The notes: generated by a model not told the origin, from the sequence alone. Shown: positions 11,985 through 24,037, numbered from the stretch's first letter. The stretch: 64,000 bases of DNA from Castor canadensis (GCF_047511655.1 NC_133390.1:96293583-96357582), one strand, 5' to 3'. Numbers and translations: made by a program.

Positions 11985-12724
11985 TTGTATGTCTTAATCC
12001 ATTTGTGCTGCAGTAACAAAATGCCTTAGACTGAGTAATTCATAAAGACCAGAAGTTTATTTCACACAGTTTTGGAGGTTAGCCTTGGCTACAGAGTAAG
12101 AATCTAGAGGCTAGGAGTCCAAGATCAAGGCACCAGCAGGACTGCTTTCTGCTTACAAGATGGTGCCTTGGTGCTCCATCATCCAGAGGGCAGGAACACT
12201 GTGCCCTTACATGGTAGAAGGAACAAAATGGGAAATGGAGAAAGAGAAAGCTCCCTTGTACATCTGTTACAAAGGCATTAATCCCCCATGACTTAACCAT
12301 CCTTAAAGTCCCCACATCTTACTGCTAGCACATTAATGTTTTATTTTGCGTTACTGGAATTTGAACTGAGGCCTTTGCACTTGCTAGGCAGTTGCTCTAC
12401 CACTTGGACCATGCCTCCAGCCCTTTTTGCTCTGGTTATTTTGGAGATAGTGTCTCACTTTTTGCCTTGGTCAGTCCAGACTTCAATCCTCCTATTTATT
12501 CTTCCTCCTGTAGCTGAGATGACAAATACGCACCACAACACCCAGCTTTTTCTGTTTTATGTTGAGATGGGGTCTTACAAACATCTCATCTGGGCTGGCC
12601 TGAACTCTGATCCTCCCAATCTAAGCATCACTGTTAGCTAGGTAACAAGCACACACCACCAGTGCCTGGCTCATTAGTACGTTTTAACACATGAATTTTG
12701 GGGACACATTCCAACCATAGTACT
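11985..12724 (-). mobile_element. ERVL-MaLR LTR (MST/MLT1-like), split by a SINE
   Basis: On the plus strand this starts with CTTAATCCATTTGTGCTG and GACTGAGTAATTCATAAAG and ends with GGGGACACATTCCAACCATAG. It is the reverse complement of a MaLR LTR. A composite SINE interrupts it at about 12335-12674. It is probably a solo LTR. Confidence 0.75.
12335..12674 (-). repeat. Composite SINE (ID + two B1-like monomers)
   Basis: Read on the plus strand it is a reversed ID/tRNA module (CTTGCTAGGCAG ... CTCTACCACTTGG) followed by two reversed 7SL-like monomers, each carrying a GGTCT/GTGTCTC block and a B1-like CTAGCTGAGAT/AGCTAGG block. The same three-part layout recurs at 34893-35225 and, in the other orientation, at 61730-62032. 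Confidence 0.8.
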
Positions 12725-12749
12725 CTCTAAACTCAGTCATTTCTCTAAT

Positions 12750-12872
12750 GTGTGAATAATAATAGTTATCTTAAAGATTTCTGTAAGGGTCAAATGAGAT
12801 ACAGCTTATAGAGCTCTAAACACAATTCAGGGCACCTAGCTCTAAATTAAAAGTTAGGAGTTACCATTAATA
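12750..12872 (-). repeat. MIR SINE fragment
   Basis: GGGTCAAATGAGATACAGC and a block around CAGGGCACCTAGCTC match the reverse complement of the MIR core region as I remember it. Confidence 0.6.
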
Positions 12873-13174
12873 AGCTAAAAAATTATACCCTTGAGTTAAT
12901 AAGCAAAGAACATGGAGTAACTCACAAAAGAAATATAAATGAATAAATAATATACAATACAAATCATGTTCAATAACATTAGAAATAAAGCATCAGGAAT
13001 GAAGCAAGCAACATTTTCACCCAAAATATTAATGAAGTTTAAAATGAAAAATCATATCTAGGACAGATAAGGAGTGAGAATTTGGTACTCTTAGACATTG
13101 CTATTAAGTTTGGAGGCTAGGCGGTAGAGACTAGTCAGGGAGGGCACTGACAGGGGAAACTGAATGGAAATTTA
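12873..13174. other. No gene recognised
   Basis: AT-rich sequence with no supported feature. Confidence 0.4.
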
Positions 13175-13640
13175 CCAAGGATTCAGAGACCAGTGGAAAG
13201 TCTTGAAACCACTGGCCCAAACCTTAAAACTGCTGTGGCATTTGAACAGCATATAAGCCCACCCTGATACAGTGCTTGGCCCATGCAGGGGACCTCAGAG
13301 CTGATTGAAAAAGGAAAGGAACATGCAAACACCCCTTTATTGGCTGGCAAAAGTGTACATCCCATAAATGGACCAATAACACAGAGACACAGTGGGACTC
13401 CCTTCAACCAGGAGGTAAAAGTCTTTATAAAAAAAAACCCTAGACAAAGGAACCCCAGAGGCTCAGCCTTTCTGAGACTCCTCCCCAGCAAAGTTCTTCT
13501 GCTTTCTTACCCTGGTAAATAAAACTGTGCTCTTTGCTGTTTCTCCCTCTCAATAAACTTCCCCGCTTTACTCATTCTTGTCCATGATTTTCACTCTTCA
13601 AAATTGCAAGACAAAGACCCTAGGCTCAGAGCAAGTCAGT
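13175..13640 (+). mobile_element. Class I-like (gammaretroviral-type) solo LTR
   Basis: The stretch shows a CCAAT box (GGACCAATAAC, about 13370), a TATA-like box (CTTTATAAAA, about 13423) and two poly(A) signals (AATAAA near 13518 and 13552), followed by a T/C-rich U5-like end. This U3-R-U5 layout is typical of class I endogenous retrovirus LTRs. No gag or pol sequence adjoins it. The 102-codon minus frame (13183-13491) is a shadow of the LTR. Confidence 0.55.
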
Positions 13641-14045
13641 AACACTATGGGGAGGTACAAATCCTTTTAGATGATGACTTAGCAATAATATCAAAAGTCT
13701 TAAAATATTGACATGTATTTTGAGAAATTTTGCTTCTAAGAACTTACCAAATACACTATGATGACATACAAAGGCTTTCCTGACAAAACTGTATATAAAT
13801 TGGAAGCTAGAAATAATTGTAAGTTTAATGATAATGAATTGATTAATTATGGTACACCAGTGCTGTTAGGATTGTTTGATTCAATTAGCCTCCAGAAACA
13901 TAACACTTCCTAGAACTATAAATAGCACAAAAGTAAGTTAGGAATCTTATCTACATGGTCAAGTTTCAATGGAACCAAAATAATAATAAAAATAATAATA
14001 GTTTCCCAGAGGAAGGACAGGAGAACCACCCGTGAAGACCTCTCA

Positions 14046-14162
14046 AACGCTGGGCATGGTGGCTCACACTTACAATCCCAGCATTGGATGCTGAGGCAGG
14101 AGGTTGGTGAGTTTGAGGTCAGCTTGTGTTACATAGCAAGTTCCTGTTTCAAAAAAACTAAA
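14046..14162 (+). repeat. B1-like SINE monomer
   Basis: GGGCATGGTGGCTCACAC, AATCCCAGCATTGGATGCTG and an A-rich end identify a 7SL-derived monomer. Confidence 0.88.
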
Positions 14163-14220
14163 CTAAAATTAAAACAAACAAAAAACTCCCAAAGACTCAA
14201 ACAGAATTAAGAGAACTAGA

Positions 14221-14303
14221 GGGTCTGGGGGTGTAGCGCAGTAACACAGTGCTTACAAGTACATGGAAGGCCCTGGATTTGATCCCTAGCACTGCAAAAG
14301 AAA
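14221..14303 (+). repeat. ID-type SINE
   Basis: GGGGGTGTAGCGCAGTAAC (A box region) and GGATTTGATCCC (B box), ending in an A-rich tail. Confidence 0.8.
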
Positions 14304-14919
14304 CAACAACGACAGAAACCTAGTATCACTCAAGGCCTAGTCACTTAGGACACCAGAATCTTTTACTACCTATCATCCCTCTGAATTCGTTCATCCTCAC
14401 TGCAGCATGACTCAGCTGTACCTAATTGCTTCTATTAGTCCTCTTAATCAAATACCTCTTCCTCTATTCTGTATATTTAGGTTCTAAAACCCAAAATTTT
14501 TTTCTTATTTTCAAAAAACTGTGATCGTATATATCATTTGAGGTCAGTGCTCCAATCATTTGTGACCAGAATCAAGAGTCAGTTCTATGTATAAGAGACA
14601 ATATGGTCCTGCTCCATCATCAGACAGCTCTGGACTGGATTCTTCAGAAAACAAACTGTAGGTATTGCAATCCATTACATAAACAAGGAAAATGCATATA
14701 TTTTTATAAACATCAAATGTTTTATCAAATTGATATGATTATATCCCATTTTATAAAAAATAAATTTATTTACAGGTATTGCCTATTATTTTCATCTAAT
14801 ATTTTTCTAATGCTAGTTAGAAAATACTGGGTCCAAAACAAATTTGGAAAAAGTGGGAGAATAAGGTAGATAGATGAGATATTCTATTTTTTTTTCATGT
14901 ATCTAATCATATATACATT
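14304..14919. other. No gene recognised
   Basis: AT-rich sequence. An 88-codon frame at 14603-14869 has no domain. Confidence 0.4.
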
Positions 14920-14992
14920 TATTTTGATGGTATTGGGCCTCACGCTTGCTAGGGAGGTGCTCTACCACTTGGGCCACACCTCTAACCCATAT
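14920..14992 (-). repeat. ID/tRNA-like SINE fragment
   Basis: The reversed A-box region CTTGCTAGGGAGGTGCTCTA is followed by CCACTTGGGCCACACCTC. Confidence 0.8.
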
Positions 14993-15584
14993 ATATTCTA
15001 CCATTTTAAATGGGAAAAATTACATTCTGTTTTAAGCCCATTCAAATCCCCAACAAATATTCCAAAATTTAAACTCTTTTAAGCATCTATATATTAAAGA
15101 CCAAAGGATTTCTGCATTAATGTGTTGTATAAAACACCAACTACATAATTTGATACTTTGGGTTTTTAGTGGATATGTTTTCATGTAATATGTGGCAACA
15201 CAGTACATAGCCAATAGAAATTAGTTTTATTGTAATACAACAAACATATACTTGAAATTAAAAACAACTGTGTATTTTACAGTTATGTAATGAATGCAAG
15301 TACCACTTAGTTAAGTATAATAAGTCAACATGGAAAATCTTTTAAATGGTTAACCAAATAAGGAGTAGTTTAATAAGAGAAGGATGGAGGCCATAGTTAG
15401 GCAACCCTGATGTGGCTGAAGGGTGGGTGGGGTTAAATGGCAGTGATCTAGCACAGAGAGAGTGCAACAGCAAAGGCCTGTGATTCATCTGTATTCAACT
15501 CCAACCATCCTCTGGGCAATTCTCTCCTTTTGGGCATTTAATACTCTAGAATTGGATGGCTATAAACTATTATCTAAAATGATA
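14993..15584. other. No gene recognised
   Basis: AT-rich intergenic sequence without a supported feature. Confidence 0.4.
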
Positions 15585-15705
15585 AATATGCCTGGAAGCA
15601 AGGGGGTGGAGAGGCAAGGAGAGGGACAGGGAGCAGGGGAGAGAATTGGCCCAAACAATGTATGCATATATGAATAAATGAATAAAAAATAAATAAAATA
15701 AAATG
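15585..15705 (+). mobile_element. LINE-1 3' tip
   Basis: This is a very short L1 tail: a purine-rich GGGGGTGGAGAGGCAAGG block, then AACAATGTATGCATATATGA and an A-rich tail with AATAAA units. The same ending closes the L1 copies at 32.9-33.0 and 57.2-57.3 kb. Confidence 0.8.
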
Positions 15706-15949
15706 ATAGATAAAGCCATGAACCAAAACAAAACCAAATTTATGTATAGTTATTCCATCTTCACGATTCCAAGTTTTCTGTAGTTCTGGCCATGAGTGCT
15801 TATGGCTCCTCTTCCTTCTCTTTTTGAGACCTAGAATAAGCATCCAGCTGAATAAGCTGAATGTCTATAAGTTCTTTGTACCATCCACTTCACTAAATCT
15901 AGCCTTCCTCACAAGATTTAAGATTTTTGCTTTGTGTTAATCACTTCCT

Positions 15950-16920
15950 GGAAACCTTGGAAGTCAGCAACAAATGGCAGGACTAGTTTCTCCCATAGTC
16001 CATTCATTGTTTGTTACGATACATGCCAACTCCAGTTGATAAATTTGAAGACCTTCTGAATGTCATAACTCTCCCATAAATCCTTTAGTGAAGCAGTATT
16101 GCCCGTATCATCAGCCCATATATCAGCATCACCATGTGCAAACAATATGCCTTGAAAGCTGCAGTGTCTCCTGGGTCCAGAGGCTACAATAACAACACAA
16201 CACTGGAAGGCAAAAAAGACCACTGCAATACCATGCCCTTAACTGTCAACAATAAATGGTCAGCTGGGAGCTTTAGGCTAGTATTGAAAGAGCCTTGTTT
16301 GCAAGTTTTCCATCCTTGTGTACCCTTTGATGAACAGTCAGTTAGCTCCCTGTATAATCACTGAACACTGCCCTGGTCACCCAGTTTTTATGAGTTGGAT
16401 ATCACTTAACAGGCAATTCACTCTTCAATAGTCTCTAAAAGATATGGGGGGTTTTGAAATGATACACACAAGCAAAGGTTTTAGCTTAACTTCAATATTC
16501 TTCAAAGCAGTATTAGCCAATTTTGGATGCTTTATGTTCTGGCACATTTGTGTCCTTTTCTGCAATGAGCAAACAAGATTACATTTGTTTCCAAGAGAGC
16601 CCAATTTCATCAACATTAAAAGATTGCCGTGCAGTTCAATCACCTGTGTCAGTAGTTTTCTGCAATTCATGGGCTTCTGAACTTTCTTCACAGGCTTTTC
16701 AGCATTTTAGGAGATGTTTGCATGTAATAACGTGGGAATCTGATGAGCTAAGGCACAATGTGTTGAAATTGTGTAAGCACAAAATTCAGGATTTTCAAAA
16801 AGCTGAGAATCTGTTGCAGCATAGCCTCTATTTTCACCCCTGAATTCATGCACAAATCAAACAGTTTCACTGCCATGACAGGGTGGATTTGTTATAGCAA
16901 GTCTTCTTTTCAGAATGTGA
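15950..16920 (-). pseudogene. Tigger-type (pogo/Tc1-mariner) transposase fossil
   Basis: Translated on the minus strand with frameshifts, 16,650-16,500 gives an F-N-V-D-E-[IT]-G-L-x-W-K block. A V-P-E-H-K-A-S-K block and then K-L-K-P-L-L-V follow it. Near 16,170 there is a V-V-L-L-P-x-D-P-G-D-T-A-A-F-K-A block. That order matches the DDE catalytic region of Tigger/jerky-like transposases: the first catalytic Asp region (NVDE), then the region around the PPxTTALLQPxDQG motif. Stops and shifts break every frame, so it is a dead DNA transposon and not a host gene. Terminal inverted repeats were not located. The short open frames here (16014-16223, 16425-16691) are pieces of it. Confidence 0.7.
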
Positions 16921-18960
16921 GTTTGGGGGTGGAAATTGTGTAAGTCCTCAAAAGAAATATTTGACTAGCAAGACTCAGGTGGCAAGGGATGTCTGTTTTA
17001 GTATAAGAAGAACATAGAAGAATATAAATCAAGGTTAACAGTAATTATACCTAAAAGATGGGACAGAGTAATTTTAATGAATTTTCTTTTGGTTCATTGA
17101 TGCTGCTAATTTTTCTAAAATGAGTGTGCACTAAATTTAGAATTTAAATAAGGAAAACAGATATGTACGAAATGCCATCTCCCTGGGCCAGCAGAGTACT
17201 TCATACCTGAAGCACACTGTTTGGACCTCAAAGCAGAAAAGAACATCAACAATATTTCCTTTCCACTTATGCTATAGGACTTAATTTATTAAAAATATAA
17301 CAAGATAGTAAAAAGAATGACTTCACCCATTTCCATGGAAGCTATCAGAAAAGTGAGAGTCAAACGACAGAAGACAGACATCTTCAAGGAGGTGTCAGAA
17401 AACTATTTCCAACCTTTAGCTTACCACTAGGTACGGGCATAAAAATGGTTTTGTAGAAGCCAAAAAAGAAAATTGGGAGAATATTGTCCACAGGGTTGTG
17501 ATGTTTTTCCTCCTTTGTCCACTGTGAAGGAGGAAGGGTATTTCTCTTTATCTCCAGTTTGAAAAAAGGCCTTTCAGGAGAATGTTTAGAAAGTTTGACA
17601 TGAGTTTCTTGGAATGCAGAGTGCACAGAAAACAGGTGTCCAACATACTGTGACGCACCTACCCACTTGTGGTAGAACCCAGACAAAGCCCAGACTTAGG
17701 AGGCAGTAGCTATACTTGCACCAACAGAGGCCCAGGATCTTAGTCTAAGATGTGCCCTGTCTCTGATTTCTCTTTTCCCCAAAGCAGAGGAATTTGGGAC
17801 ACGCAGGGTAGAAAGCAAGAGTGCAGTAAGGAAGGAGAGAGAATAAATTTTAAGACCCAGAAGGAAGCAAGGTAGCACATCACATCCTCCTTTACCATCA
17901 CACACTTCCAGCCCAACCTGTGGGAGGAGAAGGTTTAACTTCAAAGGAAGTTCAGTTCCAAATATCTCAGTGACTGAACAGTAATGACTAAAAGAAGACC
18001 ATTCTAGTGATTAAACATGAATGGAAATATTGTGGTTTTTGAGAATAAGAAACCCACAGGGTAAACCTCATACAAGAGGTGGGGGAAATGGTTAGCAATT
18101 GTGGTATGGGAAGAAGAATCAAGTTGCTTACATTTACCCTATGGAGTTCCACTCGTCCATATTTCTCCAACTCTCATATGTATCATATCACGGTGGGAAG
18201 AAAACAGGGAGCATCACTTCTGCATTAGGTTTATCTTCTTTCCCAACCCATGGAAGGTACTTTGCCCCAGTCTGTTCCAGCAATAGCTCCCCGTCTCCAC
18301 AGTAAACTGTTTTTATGTGATGGGCACTGGGAACCAAGGGACTAGTTTTTCTGTTATGGAACTGGATTTTGCTCAGTTCCTAGCTGCTCAGAATAAAATG
18401 TGTTGTGCACGTCTAACAAATGTATCACTTGAGTCTCTTAAAGTACCAACCTCATTCCTAGCTTCATTTTGCCATTCTTACAAAGAGTAAGAATGGTAAA
18501 AACCCATTGTTTTATCTTTTTGTGTAGTGTATATGTTTATGTAAGCCACCTCAAGTTCTTTCTGTGATAAGGCAAGACAACAAAAACATTCATCACAAAT
18601 GCCTATACCCCTGGCTTGAAATAATCTGCACTAAAATTAATCTCGAACATAATTTAACTGTGTTCTGATAATTATGAAGGTGCCAAGTCTTACACTGCCT
18701 TAAGGACATCAATATGAACATCAATTATTATTGTGCTGTCAGTGTGATTAAGCTGATAGAGGAGTCTAATTAATGGTAGATGCGATAACACAATTTTTTC
18801 ATTATCCTAAGATGGAGGTGGAAGGTGAACAATAATGTTCTGAAATCATCTCTTTGTTTTTAAGTATTTCTAAGTAAATATTTATCTTTGTAATTTAATG
18901 TAAAAGAACAAATGTTATTTTTACCTAGCAATGTTATTTGTATATATTTAAGATTTTGCA
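16921..18960. other. Long stretch with no recognised gene
   Basis: Open frames of 60-100 codons occur on both strands (for example 17384-17686 minus) but none shows a domain, signal peptide or paired splice sites. I assign no repeat family. Confidence 0.45.
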
Positions 18961-18971
18961 AGTGTGTATCT

Positions 18972-18972
<1 letters not shown>

Positions 18973-19006
<34 letters not shown>
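18973..19006 (+). repeat. (GT)n microsatellite
   Basis: A run of about 17 GT units with no interruption. Confidence 0.97.
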
Positions 19007-19009
<3 letters not shown>

Positions 19010-19089
19010 ACTGACTGTTGAGAATATGGAGCAAGTAGGATTTTAACTTAAAAGGCAGTCTGGGCACAAATGACTGCTGAATTAATTCC

Positions 19090-19278
19090 AATAAAAAATG
19101 AAGAAACAAAGTGCAAAAATGATACCTGTTGAAACTGTTCCAGGAATTGGGGAAAAGGGGATGAAGGAGAGCACTGGAAGGGGTGAATTCAAGTATGATA
19201 TGTTTGATACATTGTAAGAACATTTGTAAATGCCACAATGTACCCCTACCCAGCACAACAATAAAAAAAATGAAGAAA
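19090..19278 (+). mobile_element. LINE-1 3' UTR tail, older subfamily
   Basis: It matches, in the opposite orientation, the 3' UTR end of the L1 at 4592-6957: GATACCTGTTGAAACTGTTC, AATTCAAGTATGATATG and CACAACAATAAAAAA. The copy is severely 5'-truncated. Confidence 0.85.
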
Positions 19279-19390
19279 AATTCAAAAAAACTGATAGAAG
19301 AAGAGCTTGAACATATTTCTAAAAGAAGGAAATAGCATGGAAGCTGCTGAAGGACAGAACCAAATGTGGAAACAGGGACCCAGAATTCAC

Positions 19391-19450
19391 AGGGGAGAGA
19401 GAGAGAGAAAGAGAAATAGAGAGAGAGAGCGAGAGAGAGAGAGAGAGAGT
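19391..19450 (+). repeat. (GA)n-rich simple repeat
   Basis: An imperfect GAGA tract with AAGAAATA and GC interruptions. The Arg-Glu-rich open frame across it (19307-19510) is an artefact of the repeat. Confidence 0.95.
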
Positions 19451-20040
19451 GTGTTGTTCTTATCAGCAGAACTCCAAAGAGACTCCAAGCTCAGGGTCAG
19501 AGAGAGGTAGGGAGGAAGGCAAGAAAATGCCAACCTAAAAAGAAGAATTAACTCAGATTCTTCTAAACAACATGGTGGAAAGAAGGGAGCAGATAGGGAA
19601 GGAAAGCAATAAGGCAGCAATAAGAGAGTTTGATAGCAGGGAAAGAATTATAGAAGACACATCCAAAATGTATGTAAAATAAAATGTGGTATGGGTATGA
19701 GCAATTGAAGGAATAATTGATAAGAAATGAAGCTTCATTTGAACTGCATGCAAGGAATACTTGGCTTTGACTGGTACCAAGGTCAATTGAATTTATAATT
19801 GTAACACATTACCTATCTCTATACTAGACAATGTGCACTTCATGGTAATAATGTAAATCCTAGGTGTTCATTTTCAACTTTTGAATTAATCTGTAAACCA
19901 AATCTGGGAAACTTAAAAATGTTACACACAGAATGTTTTTGAGGCTGACAATATAAAATTGAAGGTTTAGCTAACAGGAGATAAAGGTGAGGTGGAGGGA
20001 AGACAAGGGACTCTAAGAGCCAACCACTACAACTGGTAAC
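19451..20040. other. No gene recognised
   Basis: No supported feature beyond short overlapping open frames. Confidence 0.4.
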
Positions 20041-20240
20041 CTTGTCCAAATTATGTAACTGCTATGTGACTCAGTTTCCATACCTGAAAAATGGAAATCA
20101 TAATCTATTTCATAGGTCTGATGTGAGGATGAACCTAGTTCACATGTAGAAAGGGTTTAGAACTGTGTGTAGCATACAGTAAGCTCTCAGGTGTTCAATG
20201 ATATCTGACACTGTTAGTAGTTATGAGATGTTCCTCCACT
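20041..20240 (-). repeat. MIR SINE
   Basis: CTCAGTTTCCATACCTGAAAA and CAGTAAGCTCTCAGGTG correspond to the reversed MIR core. The copy is diverged. Confidence 0.7.
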
Positions 20241-20263
20241 AGAATAAAAAAATAATTGTTTTC

Positions 20264-21178
20264 CACAAGAGGCCACAAATAGCCAAGACAATACTCAGTC
20301 AAAAAAACAATGCTGGAGGTATCACAATACCTGACTTCAAACTATATTACAAAGCAGTAACAATAAAAACAGCATGGTACTGGCACAAAAACAGACATGA
20401 AGACCAGTGGAACAGAATAGAGGACCCAGATATGAAGCCACACAACTATAACCAACTTGTCTTTGACAAAGACGCTAAAAATATATGATGGAGAAAAGAC
20501 AGCCTCTTCAACAAAAACTGCTGGGAAAACTTGTTAGCAGTCTGCAAAAAACCTGAAACTAGCTCCATGTATATCACCCTATACCAAGATTAACTCAAAA
20601 TGGATCAAGGATCTTAATATCAGACCACAAACTCTAAAGTTGATACAGGAAAGAGTAGGAAATACTCTGGAGTTAGTAGGTATAGGTAAGAACTTTCTCA
20701 AGGGGATTGAACTTTGATCAGAAGATAAAAATGAGAGCACACAAGGGAGATATGAGGATAGGTAAGACACCTAAAAAATTAGCTAGCATTTGTTGCCCTC
20801 AATGCAGAGAAACTAAAGCAGATACCTTAAAAGCAACTAAGGCCAATAGGAGAAGGGGACCAGGAACTAGAGAAAAGGTTAGATCAAAAAGAATTAACCT
20901 AGAAGGTACCCACACATGCACAGGAAATTAATGTGAGTCAACTCCCTGTATAGCTATCCTTATCTCAACCAGCAAAAACCCTTGTTCCTTCCTATTATTG
21001 CTTATACTCTCTCTACAACAAAATTAGAGATGAGGGCAAAATAGTTTCTGCTGGGTATTGAGGGAGGGGAGAGGGAGCGGACAGGTGGGTGGTAAGGGAG
21101 GGGGTGGGGGCAGGGGGGAGAAATGACCCAAGCATTGTATGCACATATGAATAATAAAAAATAAATAATAATAATGAT
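20264..21178 (+). mobile_element. LINE-1, 5'-truncated, with ~860-bp internal deletion
   Basis: A plus-strand young-type L1 flanked by a 13-bp target-site duplication (AATAATTGTTTTC at 20251-20263 and 21179-21191). ORF2 sequence runs 20264-20700 and then jumps directly to the sequence just after the ORF2 stop. Compared with the copy at 51786-57337 (about 55998-56858), roughly 860 bp are missing. A three-base CAA overlap lies at the junction. The 3' UTR (about 20930-21140) carries the G-rich block of this subfamily. Confidence 0.93.
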
Positions 21179-21191
21179 AATAATTGTTTTC

Positions 21192-21690
21192 AACTGGGAG
21201 GAGGAAGGAGAGGAGAGTTAAACTTAAGTAGACTAAACACTTTTCAGCTTCTCAGAAGTTTGACTAATAAGGTCTAAAGCTGACAGTTGAAATAGCAGAG
21301 TTTGGGAAACTGTTGAACAATGTAGGATAGGAGGAAAAGGGTGAGGAAGAGCAGTGGATGGGATTAGACTAATTTAAGCACAATATAGTTACAGGTAAAA
21401 TACAATGCAAAATCCTCACTGAACAATGAACAGACACTAAAATAATGAAGGACAGAAATGCAATGCAGGTTATGTGAAGGGGAGGGTAAAGGAGGGTGAC
21501 TATGGTTGATGTATTTTCTATACATGTGTGAATAGGAACATTGAAACCTGTCAAAGTTATTTTAAGAAGGGGAATGAGGTAGGAGGGAGAATAACGGAAG
21601 GGTACAATAAATGTATATATGGAACTATCACAACAAAACCCCTTATGTGACTATAATATACTAATAAAAATGTTTAAAAAAAACTTGCAG
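21192..21690 (+). mobile_element. Probable old LINE-1 3' UTR-like tail
   Basis: Features such as CATTGAAACCTGTCAAAG, AAGAAGGGGAATGAGG and a terminal AATAAAAATG plus A run resemble the 3' UTR style of the older L1 subfamily at 4.6 and 19.1 kb. The resemblance is partial. Confidence 0.5.
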
Positions 21691-23845
21691 TATTTGTATT
21701 ATTTACAGTTAAGGAAATAACCATTAGAAACACTGCAACAAGAAAAGTTATAAGCATTTTTGTTTTTCTAATCAAACAAGGAATTATACAATTATTCTTT
21801 AAAAAATAAAGTTATTATAAACTTGGCAAAAAATTAATTCTATAAGAACTGAAAATCCAAAAACCGAACATATCAAGTTGAATCTATTCTTTTGCAAGTG
21901 AATTCAGCCTGGCAGATTTTTCTGGAAGTAAAAAATAAGCTCTCAGCCTACTGTATTTTCCTAAGTCTTTCCCAAATAATAGCAAAGCCACACCTCTCAG
22001 CAGCTAGACTCAAACCTTGGGGAGATATAATATTAATGGTTTATGTCACATTGTCAAATTCTACAAAAATGACACTGGTCACAGCCTAATTCCATCCAAG
22101 CTCATAAAGCTGCTTTTCCAGCTCCAGCTTGTGGAGGCAACCAACTAGCGTGGAGAGCTGACTCACTGTCTCCAAGACTGTCAGTTTTCACACGTCTTGC
22201 AGGCAAGCAATCACTCTGTGCACCATTCCAGTATCTCAGAACTGCCACTTCCCCATCTCTTCACCTAACACTCCTTCATACAATACTTAAAACCTGCATT
22301 CTTCCTAAAGCACAGCTTATGGGAATGTGTTAGGTTAACACCTCCAAGACGGACTGCAACCCCGAAGGTTTTTATGCATATATCAAACGCGGTTGGTCTT
22401 CATTGTAGTGATATTTTTAGTTAGTCCATTTCCTCCTGTACAGCTTTCCTGTAGATACTGGCACAATTTCAACTGTTATAGAGCACCTTTTTCCTGTCAG
22501 GTCTGTGCTAGGAGTTGACAACTCACTTTGACACATAAATTAGATTAAAATGTAATGAGAAACAATAAATCCTTTATCTTCTTATTTTTACAGATGACTT
22601 GGCTATAAAGTTTGGATATGAGAAGGACAGGAAGATCATTTAGAAGACTGAGAAACACTTCCTTTTTCCAGCCTCTCAGGCTAGCTCCTTACTGAGCCAT
22701 TCCTGAAGGATACACTACCACCTCTTTTCCTGTCTCCTGGATTTAAGAGGCTCTGAGGTAGCAAGGTGGCTGGGCCTTCATACAAAGGCAACCTAGAATT
22801 GCCAGGGATGTAAATAAATGGTGCTGACCTTGAACAACTGGGGCTAGAAGCTAAGAGCAATGCTCCTTGTTTTCGTACACCAAATGGAAAGTTCTCACCT
22901 GCCTGAGCAACAGTGGTTTGTGGTAGTGACCAACCCAACAGAGTGAACTGTATTAGTTTTTCCTCCTTCTCTGTATCCTCAGTATAAGCTATCCAAATAA
23001 AGCCAAACACATACCTTCATTCCAGATTCTGCTGTTGTGGAACCCAGATTAAGACTGAAGGATACCATGTAAATTCTGGAGAAAGTTAACATCTGTCTGA
23101 AATAAAGCATGGCGTCGGGAATGGAGAAAGGGAATGGATTCATTCACAAGAGCTTAAGAATGTGGAACCAATAGCCTGGCTCTAGGGAATGATGAAGACA
23201 GAGAAGCCTACCTGGGATGATTCCCAGGTGTCTGACTCAGGTGGTAGGGTGGACATTGATGCTGTAGAAAGCTAGAGAGAAAAAAGATGAAATGGTATTT
23301 GAGGGATGACTGTCTCTTTTCTAAAACACCGATTTGCAGTTTTTTACACGTTCTAGATGCAAGTCTTTATGGAATATGTGGATCTTTGAACATGTAATGT
23401 GTGAAGTAGTTTTAAATCATCCGGACTGATGTTCTACAGACAGCTTTATATACATATGCATACATGTACATAGTGTGAGTATATAAATGCAAAGAAATGA
23501 GGACCAAAGATGACTATCTGGAGAACATCACTGTGTGAGGTATGGGCAGAAGATGCAGTGAAATGGTCTGAGGTGTCACTCATAGGAAGTTAAAAAAAAA
23601 AGTGGTGACACAAGATTTAAAGAAGGACAGAGTTTTTAAAGAGGGAATAGTTTGTAGGACAGTACCAGAGAGGTCCAATAGATAGAACTGAAAAGGACAT
23701 ATTAGGTTTGACAAACAGAATTCATTGATGACCTTGGAAAACCACTTTCAATAGAGAGGTAGGTGTAGAAGCCAGTAGCAGGGGGATCAGTGAGAGAGGC
23801 AGGAAAAAAACTTAGGATTCACTGCTCCCCCATCCCTGCAGATAA
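21691..23845. other. Long stretch with no recognised gene
   Basis: The largest frame is 109 codons on the minus strand (22681-23010). It has no recognisable domain and no splice signals placing it in a transcript. I see no repeat family I can name. Confidence 0.45.
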
Positions 23846-23849
23846 TGGG

Positions 23850-23884
23850 ATGGATGGATAGATAGATAGATAGATAGATAGATT
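23850..23884 (+). repeat. (GATA)n microsatellite
   Basis: About seven GATA units, preceded by GGAT units. Confidence 0.95.
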
Positions 23885-24037
23885 ACCTGTTCATTATTTT
23901 AACATTCAGATAATAGAGGAAAGGGAAAGGTTTAAGAAATCCAGTAGTCCCATCCATACATAATAACTGCTAACATTTTGGTGGAACTCCCACTAGATCT
24001 TTGGTTATCCATATACATTACATTTTGTGTGTGTGTG

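Noticed and set aside
13183..13491. 102-codon minus-strand frame
   Set aside because: It lies antisense within a sequence having CCAAT, TATA and poly(A) signals of an LTR and has no recognisable domain.
19307..19510. Arg/Glu-rich open frame
   Set aside because: It is produced by the (GA)n simple repeat at 19391-19450.
20690..20725. Splicing as the cause of the L1 internal deletion
   Set aside because: The bases lost, judged from the copy at 55998-56858, do not begin with GT, and the junction shows a short overlap instead.
22681..23010. 109-codon minus-strand frame as a possible gene
   Set aside because: No recognisable domain, no splice sites and no matching upstream or downstream exon; kept only as part of an unexplained region.
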